Part shown: piece by piece, positions 1-7,479 of the stretch
Numbering within the stretch: position 1 is the first letter of the stretch
Layout of the letters: each line of letters starts with the position of its first letter
Notes under the pieces: model-generated
The model's database searches: none
What the model saw: only the letters and a program-made list of their open reading frames with translations
What the model was told of the DNA's origin: nothing
Made by a program: the position numbers and the translations under genes
Assembly: GCF_036010325.1 (NCBI RefSeq)
Contig: NZ_CP108549.1
Span: 5,766,001 to 5,830,000 of the forward strand
Length of the DNA stretch: 64,000 nucleotides
Source: Streptomyces sp. NBC_01210
GTDB lineage: Bacteria > Actinomycetota > Actinomycetes > Streptomycetales > Streptomycetaceae
Direction: 5' to 3'

Positions 1-57
1 GGGCTCGCTCGGCGCTGGCGTGCAGCTCCGCAAAGACGAGCGAGTGCTCGCAGCCGC
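1..57 (-). pseudogene. C-terminal fragment of a second GntR/UTRA regulator
   Basis: Read on the minus strand, the first 57 bases encode HSLVFAELHASAERA. This matches the RPLILEELHTSAERA stretch near the C-terminus of the intact GntR regulator at 1911-2672, and the DNA is also clearly alike. Similarity stops a few bases before the DUF916 gene's stop codon, so about 200 N-terminal residues, including the DNA-binding domain, are absent. The fragment continues past the left edge. It is probably the leftover 3' end of a paralogous element regulator. The alternative is an unrelated protein with a short shared tail, but identity at both DNA and protein level argues against that. Confidence 0.6.
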
Positions 58-66
58 GCCGCTTCG

Positions 67-1095
67 TCAGGCGTTCTGTGCTGCCGTCTTGCGCCGTCGA
101 AGAATGACGGCGATGGGGAGGATCGCGCCCAGCAGCAGCCCGGCCAGTGCTCCGATCAAGGTCATGTGATCACTGCCGACATCGCCTTGTACCGTGACCG
201 GCGGTGCGGATCCGCGGTTGTGCGGGAATGCGATCCGGGCGTGGTAGCTCTTTTCGGTCAGTCCGCTCTTGAGCTCGAGGACGGCGTTCCAAGGGCCGTC
301 GGCCACTTGATCGGTCACCAGCACCTTCACCGCCTCGGACTGGCCCGGCGCGAGTGTCGTGCCGAGCTGGACTGCGTACGGCCCGGCGTTGATGTTTCCG
401 GATACTTTGGAGAGTTTGAGGGTTCCGCTCAAATCCAAAGCGCGACCGCCGGTGTTGTGTACCTGGGCTCGCACGATCGCTCGGCCGTCTGCGTTGCGTT
501 CGGCGGTCATGGTGTCGACCGTGAAGTTGGTTGGCGGCGGATTGTGGCCGCCGACTGACAGGTACATCCGGATGCCGGCGCGGTTGACCAGCGTGACCCC
601 AGGACCGTGCCCGCCGCTCATTTGAGCCCAGACAGTGGCGTACCTCTCGCCGGGAGCCGCGTCTCTGGGCACCTTGATCGTCACGGACATGCGGGCCGTG
701 GAGTGGGCGGGCACCTCGAGTTTCTTCTTGTCCAGTGACGTCCACGAGGTCAGCTCGTTGCCACTTTTTCCCTGCGCTCCGAGAAATGAGCCCTTCATAA
801 TTCTGGCGGCACCTGGGTACATCTCCACCTGTGCCGGTGCGTCGGAAGTATTCGCTACTTCTACGCGTCTACGGATGGTTGTGCCAGGCTGCAGGTTGTC
901 GATGATGTAGTGACGCGCGCGTGTGTCGTTGACCAGGTCTGCAGGGATGTCGACGAGCCGTACGGTGAAGCTGCCGCTATCGGCAGCTGCCTCCGCCGCA
1001 GCCTGGATTGATGGGACGGCTGCGGACGGAGGGGCGCTGATTGTCCCGGCCAGTGCCAGGGCACACAGCGCCCCTGCCGGAATGTACTTGTGCAC
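67..1095 (-). CDS. DUF916-type (WxL-interacting) membrane-anchored surface protein
   Basis: This 342-residue protein has an N-terminal signal peptide (hydrophobic residues 5-25, Ala-rich cleavage region). An Ig-like DUF916 region follows (about 40-180; motifs LQPGTTIRRRVEVANTS and PGERYATVWAQM), then a second Ig-like region with HNTGGRALDLSG. Near the C-terminus there is one membrane segment (about 311-332) followed by RRRK, so the body should be outside the cell. In Firmicutes, DUF916 proteins bind WxL-domain proteins on the wall. Here the WxL gene lies 27 bp upstream in the same operon, which supports the assignment. The start is ATG at 1095. Its role in Streptomyces is not established. It looks like cargo of the integrated element. 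Confidence 0.75.
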   Translation of the reverse strand: MHKYIPAGALCALALAGTISAPPSAAVPSIQAAAEAAADSGSFTVRLVDIPADLVNDTRARHYIIDNLQPGTTIRRRVEVANTSDAPAQVEMYPGAARIMKGSFLGAQGKSGNELTSWTSLDKKKLEVPAHSTARMSVTIKVPRDAAPGERYATVWAQMSGGHGPGVTLVNRAGIRMYLSVGGHNPPPTNFTVDTMTAERNADGRAIVRAQVHNTGGRALDLSGTLKLSKVSGNINAGPYAVQLGTTLAPGQSEAVKVLVTDQVADGPWNAVLELKSGLTEKSYHARIAFPHNRGSAPPVTVQGDVGSDHMTLIGALAGLLLGAILPIAVILRRRKTAAQNA

Positions 1096-1122
1096 AGATA
1101 GAGCCTCAGTTGGGTGGCGACG

Positions 1123-1650
1123 TCACGACACAGAATGCGTGATCGTCGAGGTGTACTGGCCCGCAAGAGCGTTTGCGGGGACTGTGATCGCGATCGTCGG
1201 GTTCCAGACGGCCGTGTTGATACCCGACACTCCCGTAGCGGTCTGCACGGGGCCCGGCGGGTACATCGGGCTCAGGTTGGAAGGGGTCACCGTGGCGGTG
1301 CCGGTGACGGTCGCCGCAGGAGCCGTGTACGTGCTGGAGCCCGCAGCGGAGACCGAGATGGTGCTGGAGTTCGGGCCAGCGAAGTCCACCGCACTGGCTG
1401 TGACGGTCCAGCCGGCGGTGCCGCCCCGCTGGTCGGACACGGTCACGTTGCCCAGTTGATTGCTGATCGTCTGCGGGCTGGAACTGACGGCGACGGTACC
1501 GAGGTCAACGGGGCCCGTCGGTACCGTGATGCCCAGGCCACCGGCGGTGACCTCCAGCGTCACGGGCGTGTCCTCGGCGGATGCCGATGTTGGGTACGTC
1601 AGAACTGCCACGCTGGACAGCAGCACAGTCAGGGGAATGCCACGACGCAT
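1123..1650 (-). CDS. WxL-domain-like secreted protein
   Basis: A 175-residue secreted protein. The chosen start is ATG at 1650 (MRRGIPLTV), with AAAGGA about 10 bases upstream; an upstream TTG at 1683 is less likely. A signal peptide ends near SASAED. The mature part is rich in Thr, Ser, Val and Gly and predicted all-beta, with a W-T-V motif in GWTVTASAVDF and a C-terminal YTSTITHSVS strand, as in actinobacterial WxL-domain proteins. It is the first gene of a two-gene operon with the DUF916 protein. The usual role of the family is non-covalent attachment to peptidoglycan. There is no sortase motif and no catalytic domain. The exact function is unknown. Confidence 0.7.
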   Translation of the reverse strand: MRRGIPLTVLLSSVAVLTYPTSASAEDTPVTLEVTAGGLGITVPTGPVDLGTVAVSSSPQTISNQLGNVTVSDQRGGTAGWTVTASAVDFAGPNSSTISVSAAGSSTYTAPAATVTGTATVTPSNLSPMYPPGPVQTATGVSGINTAVWNPTIAITVPANALAGQYTSTITHSVS

Positions 1651-1910
1651 TCTCTTGATCCTTTCGAGAGGGGGACGACTCAACGCCCCCGCAACGTGTC
1701 AGTGGCATATTGAGGCCTGCGCTTTCGACTGTCGTTATGCCTGGCCCAGACACGACCGCAGGTAGCCCATTTGGATCAAGAGGCACAGCGATACCCGAGC
1801 CCGCGGCCCTGGAACTTTCTGACCACGTGCCTTCCGGTGATTGCGCTGCATCCCGCCTCAGCGCACGTCACCACAACGTGCACCTGAGGAAGGAGATTCA
1901 GAAAAGGTCT

Positions 1911-2672
1911 TTAGCGGCGCCGGGCGGGGGCCTTCTCGGCTGTGACGCGGAACGCGAGTTGGGCGCGCTCGGCGCTGGTGTGCAGCTCTTCGAGGATGAG
2001 CGGGCGGTCGTCGCCGTTCAGCGTCACGCGGTAGGTGACCAGGATCGGGCCGGTGTCGGGCATGCGGAGGGCCGCGCGCTCGTCGGGCAGCGGGCTGCGG
2101 GCGGTGACGTACTCGGTCCACGTGAGGGTGTGCCCGGCGGCGGTGAGCGCTGCGTAGATGGCGGCCGGTTCGGTGTCCGGGGACTTCGCCAACTCGGGTA
2201 CGTCGTGGGCGACATCGAAGGGGATCGTGACGCGGTGCGTCGTCCGGGTGCCGGTGGTGTCCGTCAGCAGCCGGTCCACGATGAACGCGGCCTCTTCTTC
2301 GCGGTCGAGCAACTGGGCCGTGACGCCGGTCGTGTGGCCCCGGGTGACAGCCGGGAACTCGGCCTCGTCGGCTTCCCACCCCACCGTGAACCGTTTCCCG
2401 CTGCGGGTCACCGTGCGGTCAATGACCGTGGCTGGCAGGGCAACGGAGCGCACGAGTGTGCCCCGGCCGTGCTGGCTCTGCGCCAGTCCCATGCTGCGGA
2501 GCTCCGCGACGGCTGAGCGCACGGTGGGCCGTGAGACCCCGTAGCGCTCCATGAGCTGGGTTTCGCTCGGCAGCAGGTCGCCGGGCTCGTACTCGCCTTC
2601 GCTGATGGCCTGGGCGAGACGCGCCGCTAGCTGCTTGTACATGGCGTCTGGTCGGACCAAGTCCTCTGGCAT
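1911..2672 (-). CDS. GntR/UTRA-family repressor (KorSA-like)
   Basis: This 253-residue regulator has an N-terminal winged helix-turn-helix (residues 10-75; YKQLAARLAQAISEGEYEPGDLLPSE is split around LPSE, followed by YGVSRPTVRSAVAEL) and a C-terminal UTRA effector domain (about 95-245). GntR regulators of this kind (KorSA in pSAM2) repress replication and transfer genes of actinomycete integrative elements. It is transcribed divergently from the element's first transfer-side gene. The 184-bp gap holds two copies of a palindromic motif that is its likely operator. The start is ATG at 2672. A truncated relative lies at the left edge of the window. Confidence 0.9.
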   Translation of the reverse strand: MPEDLVRPDAMYKQLAARLAQAISEGEYEPGDLLPSETQLMERYGVSRPTVRSAVAELRSMGLAQSQHGRGTLVRSVALPATVIDRTVTRSGKRFTVGWEADEAEFPAVTRGHTTGVTAQLLDREEEAAFIVDRLLTDTTGTRTTHRVTIPFDVAHDVPELAKSPDTEPAAIYAALTAAGHTLTWTEYVTARSPLPDERAALRMPDTGPILVTYRVTLNGDDRPLILEELHTSAERAQLAFRVTAEKAPARRR

Positions 2673-2738
2673 TCCGGCTCCCTTGGGCGTCTCCGGCCCG
2701 ATTGTCAGTGCTCCGTGCTACGCGGACGGTTCCCCCGC

Positions 2739-2805
2739 ACTCGTCAGGATAAGCGCTTGTCAAACGCGGGGGCAGTCCTGCATGCTCGCACTCATCAGGA
2801 TGAGT
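2739..2805. promoter_or_regulatory. Paired GntR operator sites
   Basis: Two related 16-bp sites lie in the divergent gap between the GntR gene and the first plus-strand gene. Site 2 at 2790-2805 is ACTCATCAGGATGAGT, a perfect ACTCAT-N4-ATGAGT palindrome. Site 1 at 2739-2754 is ACTCGTCAGGATAAGC, matching site 2 at 13 of 16 positions. They are 51 bp apart, about five helical turns, which would suit cooperative binding. Assignment to the adjacent GntR regulator is an inference from position and symmetry. Confidence 0.7.
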
Positions 2806-2856
2806 CGCAGATGCAAATATTCGGCGGCTTGTCGAGACCTACCGAAGAGGGCGTGA

Positions 2857-3258
2857 GTGCCTGTGCGGAACATCCCGGTAGACGTAAACAGGCTGGGTAC
2901 GTTGATGTGTGTGGTCCCGCCGGCCCCACGCGTCAATCAAGAGACGGGGGAAGTCCGCAAGGATCGCGAAGGCAACCTGATCTATGTCGTAGGCGTGTCC
3001 GTGCGGCAGCAGGGAAACCGGCGCGCTGACGTGATCGAGGTCGCCGTGCCGAGTGAGCCTGCGGGCATCGCGGAGGGCGTGCGGGTGCAGGTGGCCGACC
3101 TGGTGGCGGTGGCTTGGGAGATCGAGGGCCGTAAGGGCACGTCCTTCCGGGCCTCGTCGGTGACCGCGGTTCCGGCTGCTCCAACGGCTCCGTCTGCTCC
3201 CGTTGTTCCGGCGGGTGGGTCTGCGGGGCGGGGGAAGTCTGCCGGGGGTGAGTCGTGA
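2857..3258 (+). CDS. SCO3933-family AICE regulatory protein
   Basis: A 133-residue protein with the family's IPVDVNRLGTLMCV opening, a central ETGEVRKDREGNLIYVV section and a GVRVQVADLVAVAWEIEGRKGTS-type core (split here for length). The last 30 residues are a low-complexity Pro/Ala/Gly/Ser tail. The family is found at the head of the transfer/replication operon in actinomycete integrative elements and is called regulatory, but no biochemical role is firmly known. The start is GTG at 2857 behind GAAGAGGG. It is the first gene of a tightly coupled operon running to about 7.4 kb and lies just downstream of the GntR operator pair. Confidence 0.75.
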   Translation: MPVRNIPVDVNRLGTLMCVVPPAPRVNQETGEVRKDREGNLIYVVGVSVRQQGNRRADVIEVAVPSEPAGIAEGVRVQVADLVAVAWEIEGRKGTSFRASSVTAVPAAPTAPSAPVVPAGGSAGRGKSAGGES

Positions 3259-3458
3259 ACAGCAGGAATCCTGATTGGGACTGGGAAGCGCTGTTCGACC
3301 GGCTGACCAGTCTGGCCACCGTCGCTCACATCGTCGACTCCACGCCGATGGACGCCAGGACGCGGCGCATCTCGCTGGAACGGATGGTCAGGGACACGGC
3401 GGAGGCCTCGCAGATGGCGGCCTTCATCCTCGCGCGCGAGGGTGGTGAGCCCTCATGA
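3255..3458 (+). CDS. Small AICE protein of unknown function
   Basis: A 67-residue protein starting at GTG 3255, overlapping the previous stop as GTGA, so translation is coupled. It is mostly predicted helix (WDWEALFDRLTSLATVAHIV and RRISLERMVRDTAEASQMAA), with no membrane segment, cysteine cluster or recognisable domain. Its position between the SCO3933-family gene and the translocase is typical of small accessory genes in pSAM2-like elements. I do not recognise a function. Confidence 0.6.
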   Translation: MNSRNPDWDWEALFDRLTSLATVAHIVDSTPMDARTRRISLERMVRDTAEASQMAAFILAREGGEPS

Positions 3459-3664
3459 CCGGGCAGCACAGCGACCCCGTGCGGCGTCTGATGCGTGACC
3501 TTCGGATTCTGGCGGGCTGTGACGCGCTGCTGACGGCGTTGCCCGGCGGTCAGTCCGTGGATGATGCGCTGGTTCTGGCGGCCCGTCATGCCGAGTCGGC
3601 GGCCACCACTGCCAGGCAGATATTGACGGAGCGTCAGGAGCAGCGGCAGGGGGGTGGCCGGTGA
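3455..3664 (+). CDS. Small AICE protein of unknown function
   Basis: A 69-residue protein starting at ATG 3455 and sharing ATGA with the upstream stop. It is helical and hydrophilic, and ends in a charged Gln/Arg-rich tail (ILTERQEQRQGGGR). There is no recognisable domain. The next gene starts in its last codons, so these genes form one coupled transcription unit. It could be a structural or regulatory partner of the translocase, but nothing in the sequence proves that. Confidence 0.6.
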   Translation: MTGQHSDPVRRLMRDLRILAGCDALLTALPGGQSVDDALVLAARHAESAATTARQILTERQEQRQGGGR

Positions 3665-4995
3665 TGCCGTGGGAACTGGTGATCTGGATCGTCTCTGCCG
3701 TGATGTGCCTCGGGCTGCTCACACAGTGGTGGTGGGAGCCTCGGGCGCCGTTCTGGCTGCGGCGGAGCATGGGCGCTCCGTGGCGCTGGTATGTGCTGGG
3801 CTATCCGCTCACGGTGCTGCGGATGCGGTGGACCTGGCGGCGGCTGTGCTACACAGCCGATCTCTCGGTTGTACGCCGACCGCGCTATCACGTGATCGGA
3901 CGCGACACGATGGTCAAGGGGTCGGCGCTGCGGCCCCTCCCGCCACGGCTTGGGGTGCCCCGGGCGATGACGACGGGCCTGTCGGTGCGGGTGCGTCTGC
4001 ATCCCGGGCAGACTCCTCGACAGTTCATCGCCAATGCTGAGGCGTTCATTCATGCCTGGCGGGTGCACTCGGTGCGGGTGGTCTCCGTCAAGCGCGGGGA
4101 AGTCCTGATCCTTGCTACGGCTCGTGACCTGCTGGCCGACAGCGCGGTGTGGCGGCGCTTCCCCGCTCCGCGTCTGTTGGCCGCTGTGGTCGGCCGTATT
4201 GGGGACGGCTCCGCCTGGGTCCTGGACTTCCGCAAGGTTCCGCACTGGCTGGTGGCCGGCGCTACTCAGTCGGGCAAGAGCACGCTTCTGGCCTCGCTGG
4301 TGAGCGAACTCGGCGCGCAGCCGGTCGCCCTGGTCGGCATCGACTGCAAGGGCGGTATGGAGCTGTCGTTGTTCGCGCGGCGGCTCTCGGCGCTGGCCAC
4401 CAACCGGGCTGAGGCAGTCGCGGTCTTGTCCGCCCTCGTCGAGGAGGTAGAGCGCCGAATGGCCGTGTGCCGCTCGGCAGGGGCGCGCTCGGTGTGGGAA
4501 CTGGACGACGACCCGCGCCCGGTGCCAGTGGTGATCGTCGTGGATGAGATCGCGGAACTCTACTTGGCGGGCACGCTGGCGGGCCGGAAGGAAGCCAATG
4601 AGTGCTCCACGCTGCTGCTGCGGCTGGGCCAGCTCGGTGCGGCGCTCGGTGTGCATCTGGTGGTGGCGGCGCAGCGGTTCGGCTCCGATCTCGGCCCCGG
4701 GGCAACGGCGTTGCGCGCTCAGCTCGGGGGGCGGATCTGTCACCGGGTCAATGATGAGGCCACGGCGGAAATGACGCTCGGTGACTTGTCGCCGGATGCG
4801 GTGGTCGTGGCGCAAGCGATCACGGAGGACGAAAAAGGCGTGGCGGTCACGACGATCGGTGGGCACTGGATGCGGGCTCGTTCGCATCTGGTGACCCCGG
4901 GTGAGGCGCGGCAGTACGCGGAGCAGAACGCACACCGCACGCCGGACCTGCCCGCCCTCGCGCGTGCCGTGGAATCGGGAGGTGATGCGGCATGA
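3661..4995 (+). CDS. FtsK/SpoIIIE-type DNA translocase (TraB/TraSA-like)
   Basis: A 444-residue membrane-anchored ATPase. One or two hydrophobic segments lie near the N-terminus (WELVIWIVSAVMCLGLLTQW, and again around residues 40-58). An FtsK-type motor follows, with Walker A GATQSGKST (residues 200-208) and Walker B VVIVVDEIAEL (Asp295, Glu296). In Streptomyces elements a single FtsK-like protein moves double-stranded DNA between hyphae, unlike type IV secretion. Both nucleotide-binding motifs are intact, so the transfer motor may still work even though the integrase is broken. The start is GTG 3661 overlapping the previous stop; ATG 3664 is an alternative. Confidence 0.9.
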   Translation: MMPWELVIWIVSAVMCLGLLTQWWWEPRAPFWLRRSMGAPWRWYVLGYPLTVLRMRWTWRRLCYTADLSVVRRPRYHVIGRDTMVKGSALRPLPPRLGVPRAMTTGLSVRVRLHPGQTPRQFIANAEAFIHAWRVHSVRVVSVKRGEVLILATARDLLADSAVWRRFPAPRLLAAVVGRIGDGSAWVLDFRKVPHWLVAGATQSGKSTLLASLVSELGAQPVALVGIDCKGGMELSLFARRLSALATNRAEAVAVLSALVEEVERRMAVCRSAGARSVWELDDDPRPVPVVIVVDEIAELYLAGTLAGRKEANECSTLLLRLGQLGAALGVHLVVAAQRFGSDLGPGATALRAQLGGRICHRVNDEATAEMTLGDLSPDAVVVAQAITEDEKGVAVTTIGGHWMRARSHLVTPGEARQYAEQNAHRTPDLPALARAVESGGDAA

Positions 4996-5204
4996 CGGTA
5001 CTGGCACTCGGCATGGCGGAAGAGGCAGCGCTGCCGCTCGCCCTCGTCTTTGGTCTGGCGACCGTGCTCCTGATCCGGTCGCGGGAGGTTGTGTGGTGGA
5101 TGGCCGCGCTGGTCTTCCTGTTCGGCTTCTACGTCAGCCAGACCGCTGCCTTCTTCATGATCTACCAGTTCGTGAACTGGCTGCTCATGCGGCTTACCGC
5201 ATGA
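4992..5204 (+). CDS. Small two-span membrane protein (Spd-like position)
   Basis: A 70-residue protein whose ATG at 4992 overlaps the translocase stop as ATGA. Two hydrophobic stretches (LPLALVFGLATVLLI, then VVWWMAALVFLFGFYV running on to FFMIYQFVNWLLM) indicate two or three membrane spans with short loops. Small membrane proteins encoded directly after TraB in Streptomyces plasmids are often Spd (spread) proteins for intramycelial plasmid movement. The position fits, but I see no family-specific motif, so the role is inferred. Confidence 0.6.
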   Translation: MTVLALGMAEEAALPLALVFGLATVLLIRSREVVWWMAALVFLFGFYVSQTAAFFMIYQFVNWLLMRLTA

Positions 5205-5234
5205 TCCGGCCGCACACGCGCAAGAGGTGAACGC

Positions 5235-5348
5235 ATGCCTCACCGCTACATCCGCTGCCCCGTGTGCAAGCGGGCCAGGCAACGCACCGTCGGCGGCCAT
5301 CTCAGGCGCTGCCGGTGCTGCCGCCACAAGCGCCGACGCAGGCACTGA
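5235..5348 (+). CDS. 37-residue zinc-ribbon-like basic protein
   Basis: A small gene starting at ATG 5235 behind AAGAGGTGA. The product begins MPHRYIRCPVCKRARQ and continues GHLRRCRCCRHKRRRRH. It has a CPVC pair and a second CRCC pair that could bind zinc, and is strongly basic, suggesting nucleic-acid binding. Good spacing to the Shine-Dalgarno sequence and the in-operon position make it a credible gene. The function is unknown. Confidence 0.6.
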   Translation: MPHRYIRCPVCKRARQRTVGGHLRRCRCCRHKRRRRH

Positions 5349-5373
5349 CCGCCCCACAGAAAGGACCGGGGCA

Positions 5374-5454
5374 ATGATCTTCCGCCCCATCAAGTTCGTG
5401 ATCTTCCTTGCAGCCCTCGGCATCCTCCTGGGCCTGCTCACCACACGCAACTGA
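5374..5454 (+). CDS. 26-residue single-span membrane peptide
   Basis: ATG 5374 follows AAAGGA at suitable spacing and encodes MIFRPIKFVIFLAALGILLG, followed by LLTTRN. This is a basic start, one membrane helix and a short polar tail. It lies between the zinc-ribbon peptide and the replication gene of the element, in the same direction. Tiny membrane peptides are common in these operons. Coding is plausible but not proven. Confidence 0.45.
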   Translation: MIFRPIKFVIFLAALGILLGLLTTRN

Positions 5455-5493
5455 CCACCACCGCTCGCAACTACCTCAAGAGGAGCACCCCCT

Positions 5494-5586
5494 GTGAATC
5501 ACACGCCTGGCCCCTGCCTGTCCGTGGCAGTCCGTGCGGCTGCCCTGCGTGAAAGGTCTCCACCCCTGCATGCACACCACTGCTGA
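5494..5586 (+). CDS. Possible leader peptide overlapping the replication gene start
   Basis: GTG 5494 sits behind AGGAG (5481-5485) and opens a 30-codon frame, MNHTPGPCLSVAVRAAALRE..., that stops at 5586, 17 bases inside the replication gene if that gene starts at ATG 5570. The strong ribosome site belongs to this short frame rather than to the rep start, which fits translational coupling of rep to a leader. Alternatively, rep may start at GTG 5534 and the leader may be chance. Confidence 0.35.
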   Translation: MNHTPGPCLSVAVRAAALRERSPPLHAHHC

Positions 5587-7009
5587 GGCGCGGCGCTCCG
5601 TTCTCCATCGTGCGGAGCGTCTGCGGCTCCTCTCCGATACAGAGCGGGACTTGATCCGGCTCGCAGGCGAACCGGGCTTCCCCCGCTGGCTGGAACAGAT
5701 CAAAGCCACTGGGGGGTGCGCCCACCCTGTCTATCTCTCCGGCCGCACCACCACCCTGGACGCCGATACCGGCGCTGTGCTGCGGCACTACGACACCGCC
5801 ACAGAACCGGGCGGGCGGCTGGCCGTACGCTGCCGCAACCGTCGTGAATCGCGCTGCGAGCCGTGCTCGCGTCTCCACTCCGGCGACACCTTCCACCTCG
5901 TGCGCTCCGGCCTCCTGGGCGGCAAGAACGTCCCCGCCACAGTGACCGCCCACCCACGGCTGTTCGTCACCCTCACCGCCCCCTCATTCGGACCAGTGCA
6001 CCGTGTCACGGCCGATGGTGCCCGGTGCCGACCCCGCCGGGGTGGCGGCTTCTGCGAGCACGGGCGGCCCCTTGGCTGCGGCCAGATCCACGCCCCGGAC
6101 GATCGGGCGGTGGGTCAACCGCTCTGCGCGGACTGCTACGACTACGCCTCTCACGTGCTGTGGCACGCGCATGCCGGGGAACTGTGGAACCGCACCACAC
6201 GTGCCATTCGGCGTCATCTGGCGACTGCAGCCGGCCAACCCCAATCGAAGATTGGCGACCATCTGCGGCTGAGCTTTGCCAAGGTCGCGGAGTACCAGCG
6301 CCGGGGCGCAGTGCACTTCCATGCGGTGATACGTCTCGACGGACCAGACGGCCCGGCCTCGCCTCCGCCCACATGGGCCAGTGCCCAACTCCTCGTTGCG
6401 GCCGTGCGCTCCGCTGCCGACTCGGCACGCGTCTCCATGCCCTACGCGCCCGGTCTCGGTGAGCTGGTGTTCCGCTGGGGCGATCAACTCGACGTACACC
6501 CCATCCGGCGGACCTTCGCCGACGACAGCCGGGTGACTGATCAAGCGGTAGCCGCCTACGTCGCCAAATACGTCTCCAAGAGCGTCGGCGAAGCAGGCGA
6601 CACCGACTACCCGATCACATCGGCCGACGACATCGCTCTGCTTCCTGTCTCGGCACACGTGCGGGCCCTGATGGGCACCTGCTGGCGACTGGGACGGCTC
6701 GACCCACTAGAACACCTGAGGCTCCGCGCGTGGGCTCACACGCTCGGCTACCGGGGCCACGCCCTCACCAAATCCCGCCGCTACTCCACCACCTACGGCG
6801 AGCTGCGAGCCGCTCGCGCTGCCCACCGTGCCAAGGACAGCGGGCCTCCCGTCGATGCAGGTCCGGCCACGGTCACGGAATCGGCATGGCGCTACGTCGG
6901 CAGCGGCCACACCTCCGCCGAAGCAGACATCGCCGCAGGAATCGCCGAAGATCTGGCGGCGCTTCAAGAGATCAGACGTGATTTGCGGGAAGGCCGTGGA
7001 AGGGAATGA
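5570..7009 (+). CDS. Rolling-circle replication initiator (RepSA-like)
   Basis: About 479 residues from ATG 5570; GTG 5534 in the same frame would add 12. The N-terminal section (GFPRWLEQIKATGGCAHPVY) is typical of actinomycete element initiators. A Cys/His cluster (CEHGRPLGCGQ...LCADCYDY, residues about 160-190) suggests a zinc site. The metal-binding HFH motif is at 249-251, and the catalytic tyrosine region is YVAKYVSKS (Tyr330/Tyr334). The enzyme nicks the double-strand origin and becomes covalently attached to DNA for rolling-circle replication. All these motifs are intact. The origin is often inside or next to rep in such elements, but I could not place it by eye. Confidence 0.88.
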   Translation: MHTTAEARRSVLHRAERLRLLSDTERDLIRLAGEPGFPRWLEQIKATGGCAHPVYLSGRTTTLDADTGAVLRHYDTATEPGGRLAVRCRNRRESRCEPCSRLHSGDTFHLVRSGLLGGKNVPATVTAHPRLFVTLTAPSFGPVHRVTADGARCRPRRGGGFCEHGRPLGCGQIHAPDDRAVGQPLCADCYDYASHVLWHAHAGELWNRTTRAIRRHLATAAGQPQSKIGDHLRLSFAKVAEYQRRGAVHFHAVIRLDGPDGPASPPPTWASAQLLVAAVRSAADSARVSMPYAPGLGELVFRWGDQLDVHPIRRTFADDSRVTDQAVAAYVAKYVSKSVGEAGDTDYPITSADDIALLPVSAHVRALMGTCWRLGRLDPLEHLRLRAWAHTLGYRGHALTKSRRYSTTYGELRAARAAHRAKDSGPPVDAGPATVTESAWRYVGSGHTSAEADIAAGIAEDLAALQEIRRDLREGRGRE

Positions 7010-7479
7010 TTTCACGTGAAATCGTCGGCTGCTTCCATACGGCCCCGACATATTGCAGACCACAAGCGGTCGGCTGGTGTGTCACTGCCGATAGCTGGCA
7101 TGTCGCCAATCGGATTTCAAGTCTCCTCGGTGGTGTTCCGCGCGCCGGGGAATCCCCGCAGGCTGATTGCTGGGAAGTGGTTACACAGTCGTCGGCCGTT
7201 CGCATTGTTGCTAGACCTGACGAACTCTCGGATGCGTCATTTCGGCTCGCGGTCGATTTGGAGTTGGGAATATTCCGCTTCGAGACTCCTTCGCTAATGC
7301 TGAAGGAGGTGTTGGCGGCGGAGCTGGGAGAATTGGCCATGACTGTGAGCCGGCCCATGGATTGCGAATTTTCGCTTAGCCCAGTTCAGCCCGGCCGATC
7401 CGGTCCACGGCGGCTCCGGCGATTCCGTCGTACGGGCCCATCTCTCCTCGGAGCCATGGGCCGAGCTGCGGTCGGGTGA
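7006..7479 (+). CDS. Hypothetical AICE protein with a foreign C-terminal tail
   Basis: The ATG at 7006 overlaps the rep stop (ATGA), behind GGAAGGGA. Residues 1 to about 123 look like a genuine protein (SAVRIVARPDELSDASFRLA, LMLKEVLAAELGELAMTV), though with lower GC codon choice than neighbours. From about 7376 the frame runs antisense through the integrase remnant, giving a biased Arg/Gly/Pro tail. The gene was therefore probably fused to this tail by the deletion that truncated the integrase. I recognise no domain. The N-terminal part may be a small partner of Rep. Confidence 0.5.
   Translation: MISREIVGCFHTAPTYCRPQAVGWCVTADSWHVANRISSLLGGVPRAGESPQADCWEVVTQSSAVRIVARPDELSDASFRLAVDLELGIFRFETPSLMLKEVLAAELGELAMTVSRPMDCEFSLSPVQPGRSGPRRLRRFRRTGPSLLGAMGRAAVG

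Noticed and set aside
1710..2516. Long plus-strand frame opposite the GntR gene
   Set aside because: It lies antisense to a clear regulator gene, has a biased Arg/Gly/Val composition and no ribosome site. It is a GC-bias shadow.
2257..2805. Possible CRISPR-like repeats in the GntR region
   Set aside because: Only two motif copies are present, spaced as an operator pair. There is no array and no cas gene in the window.
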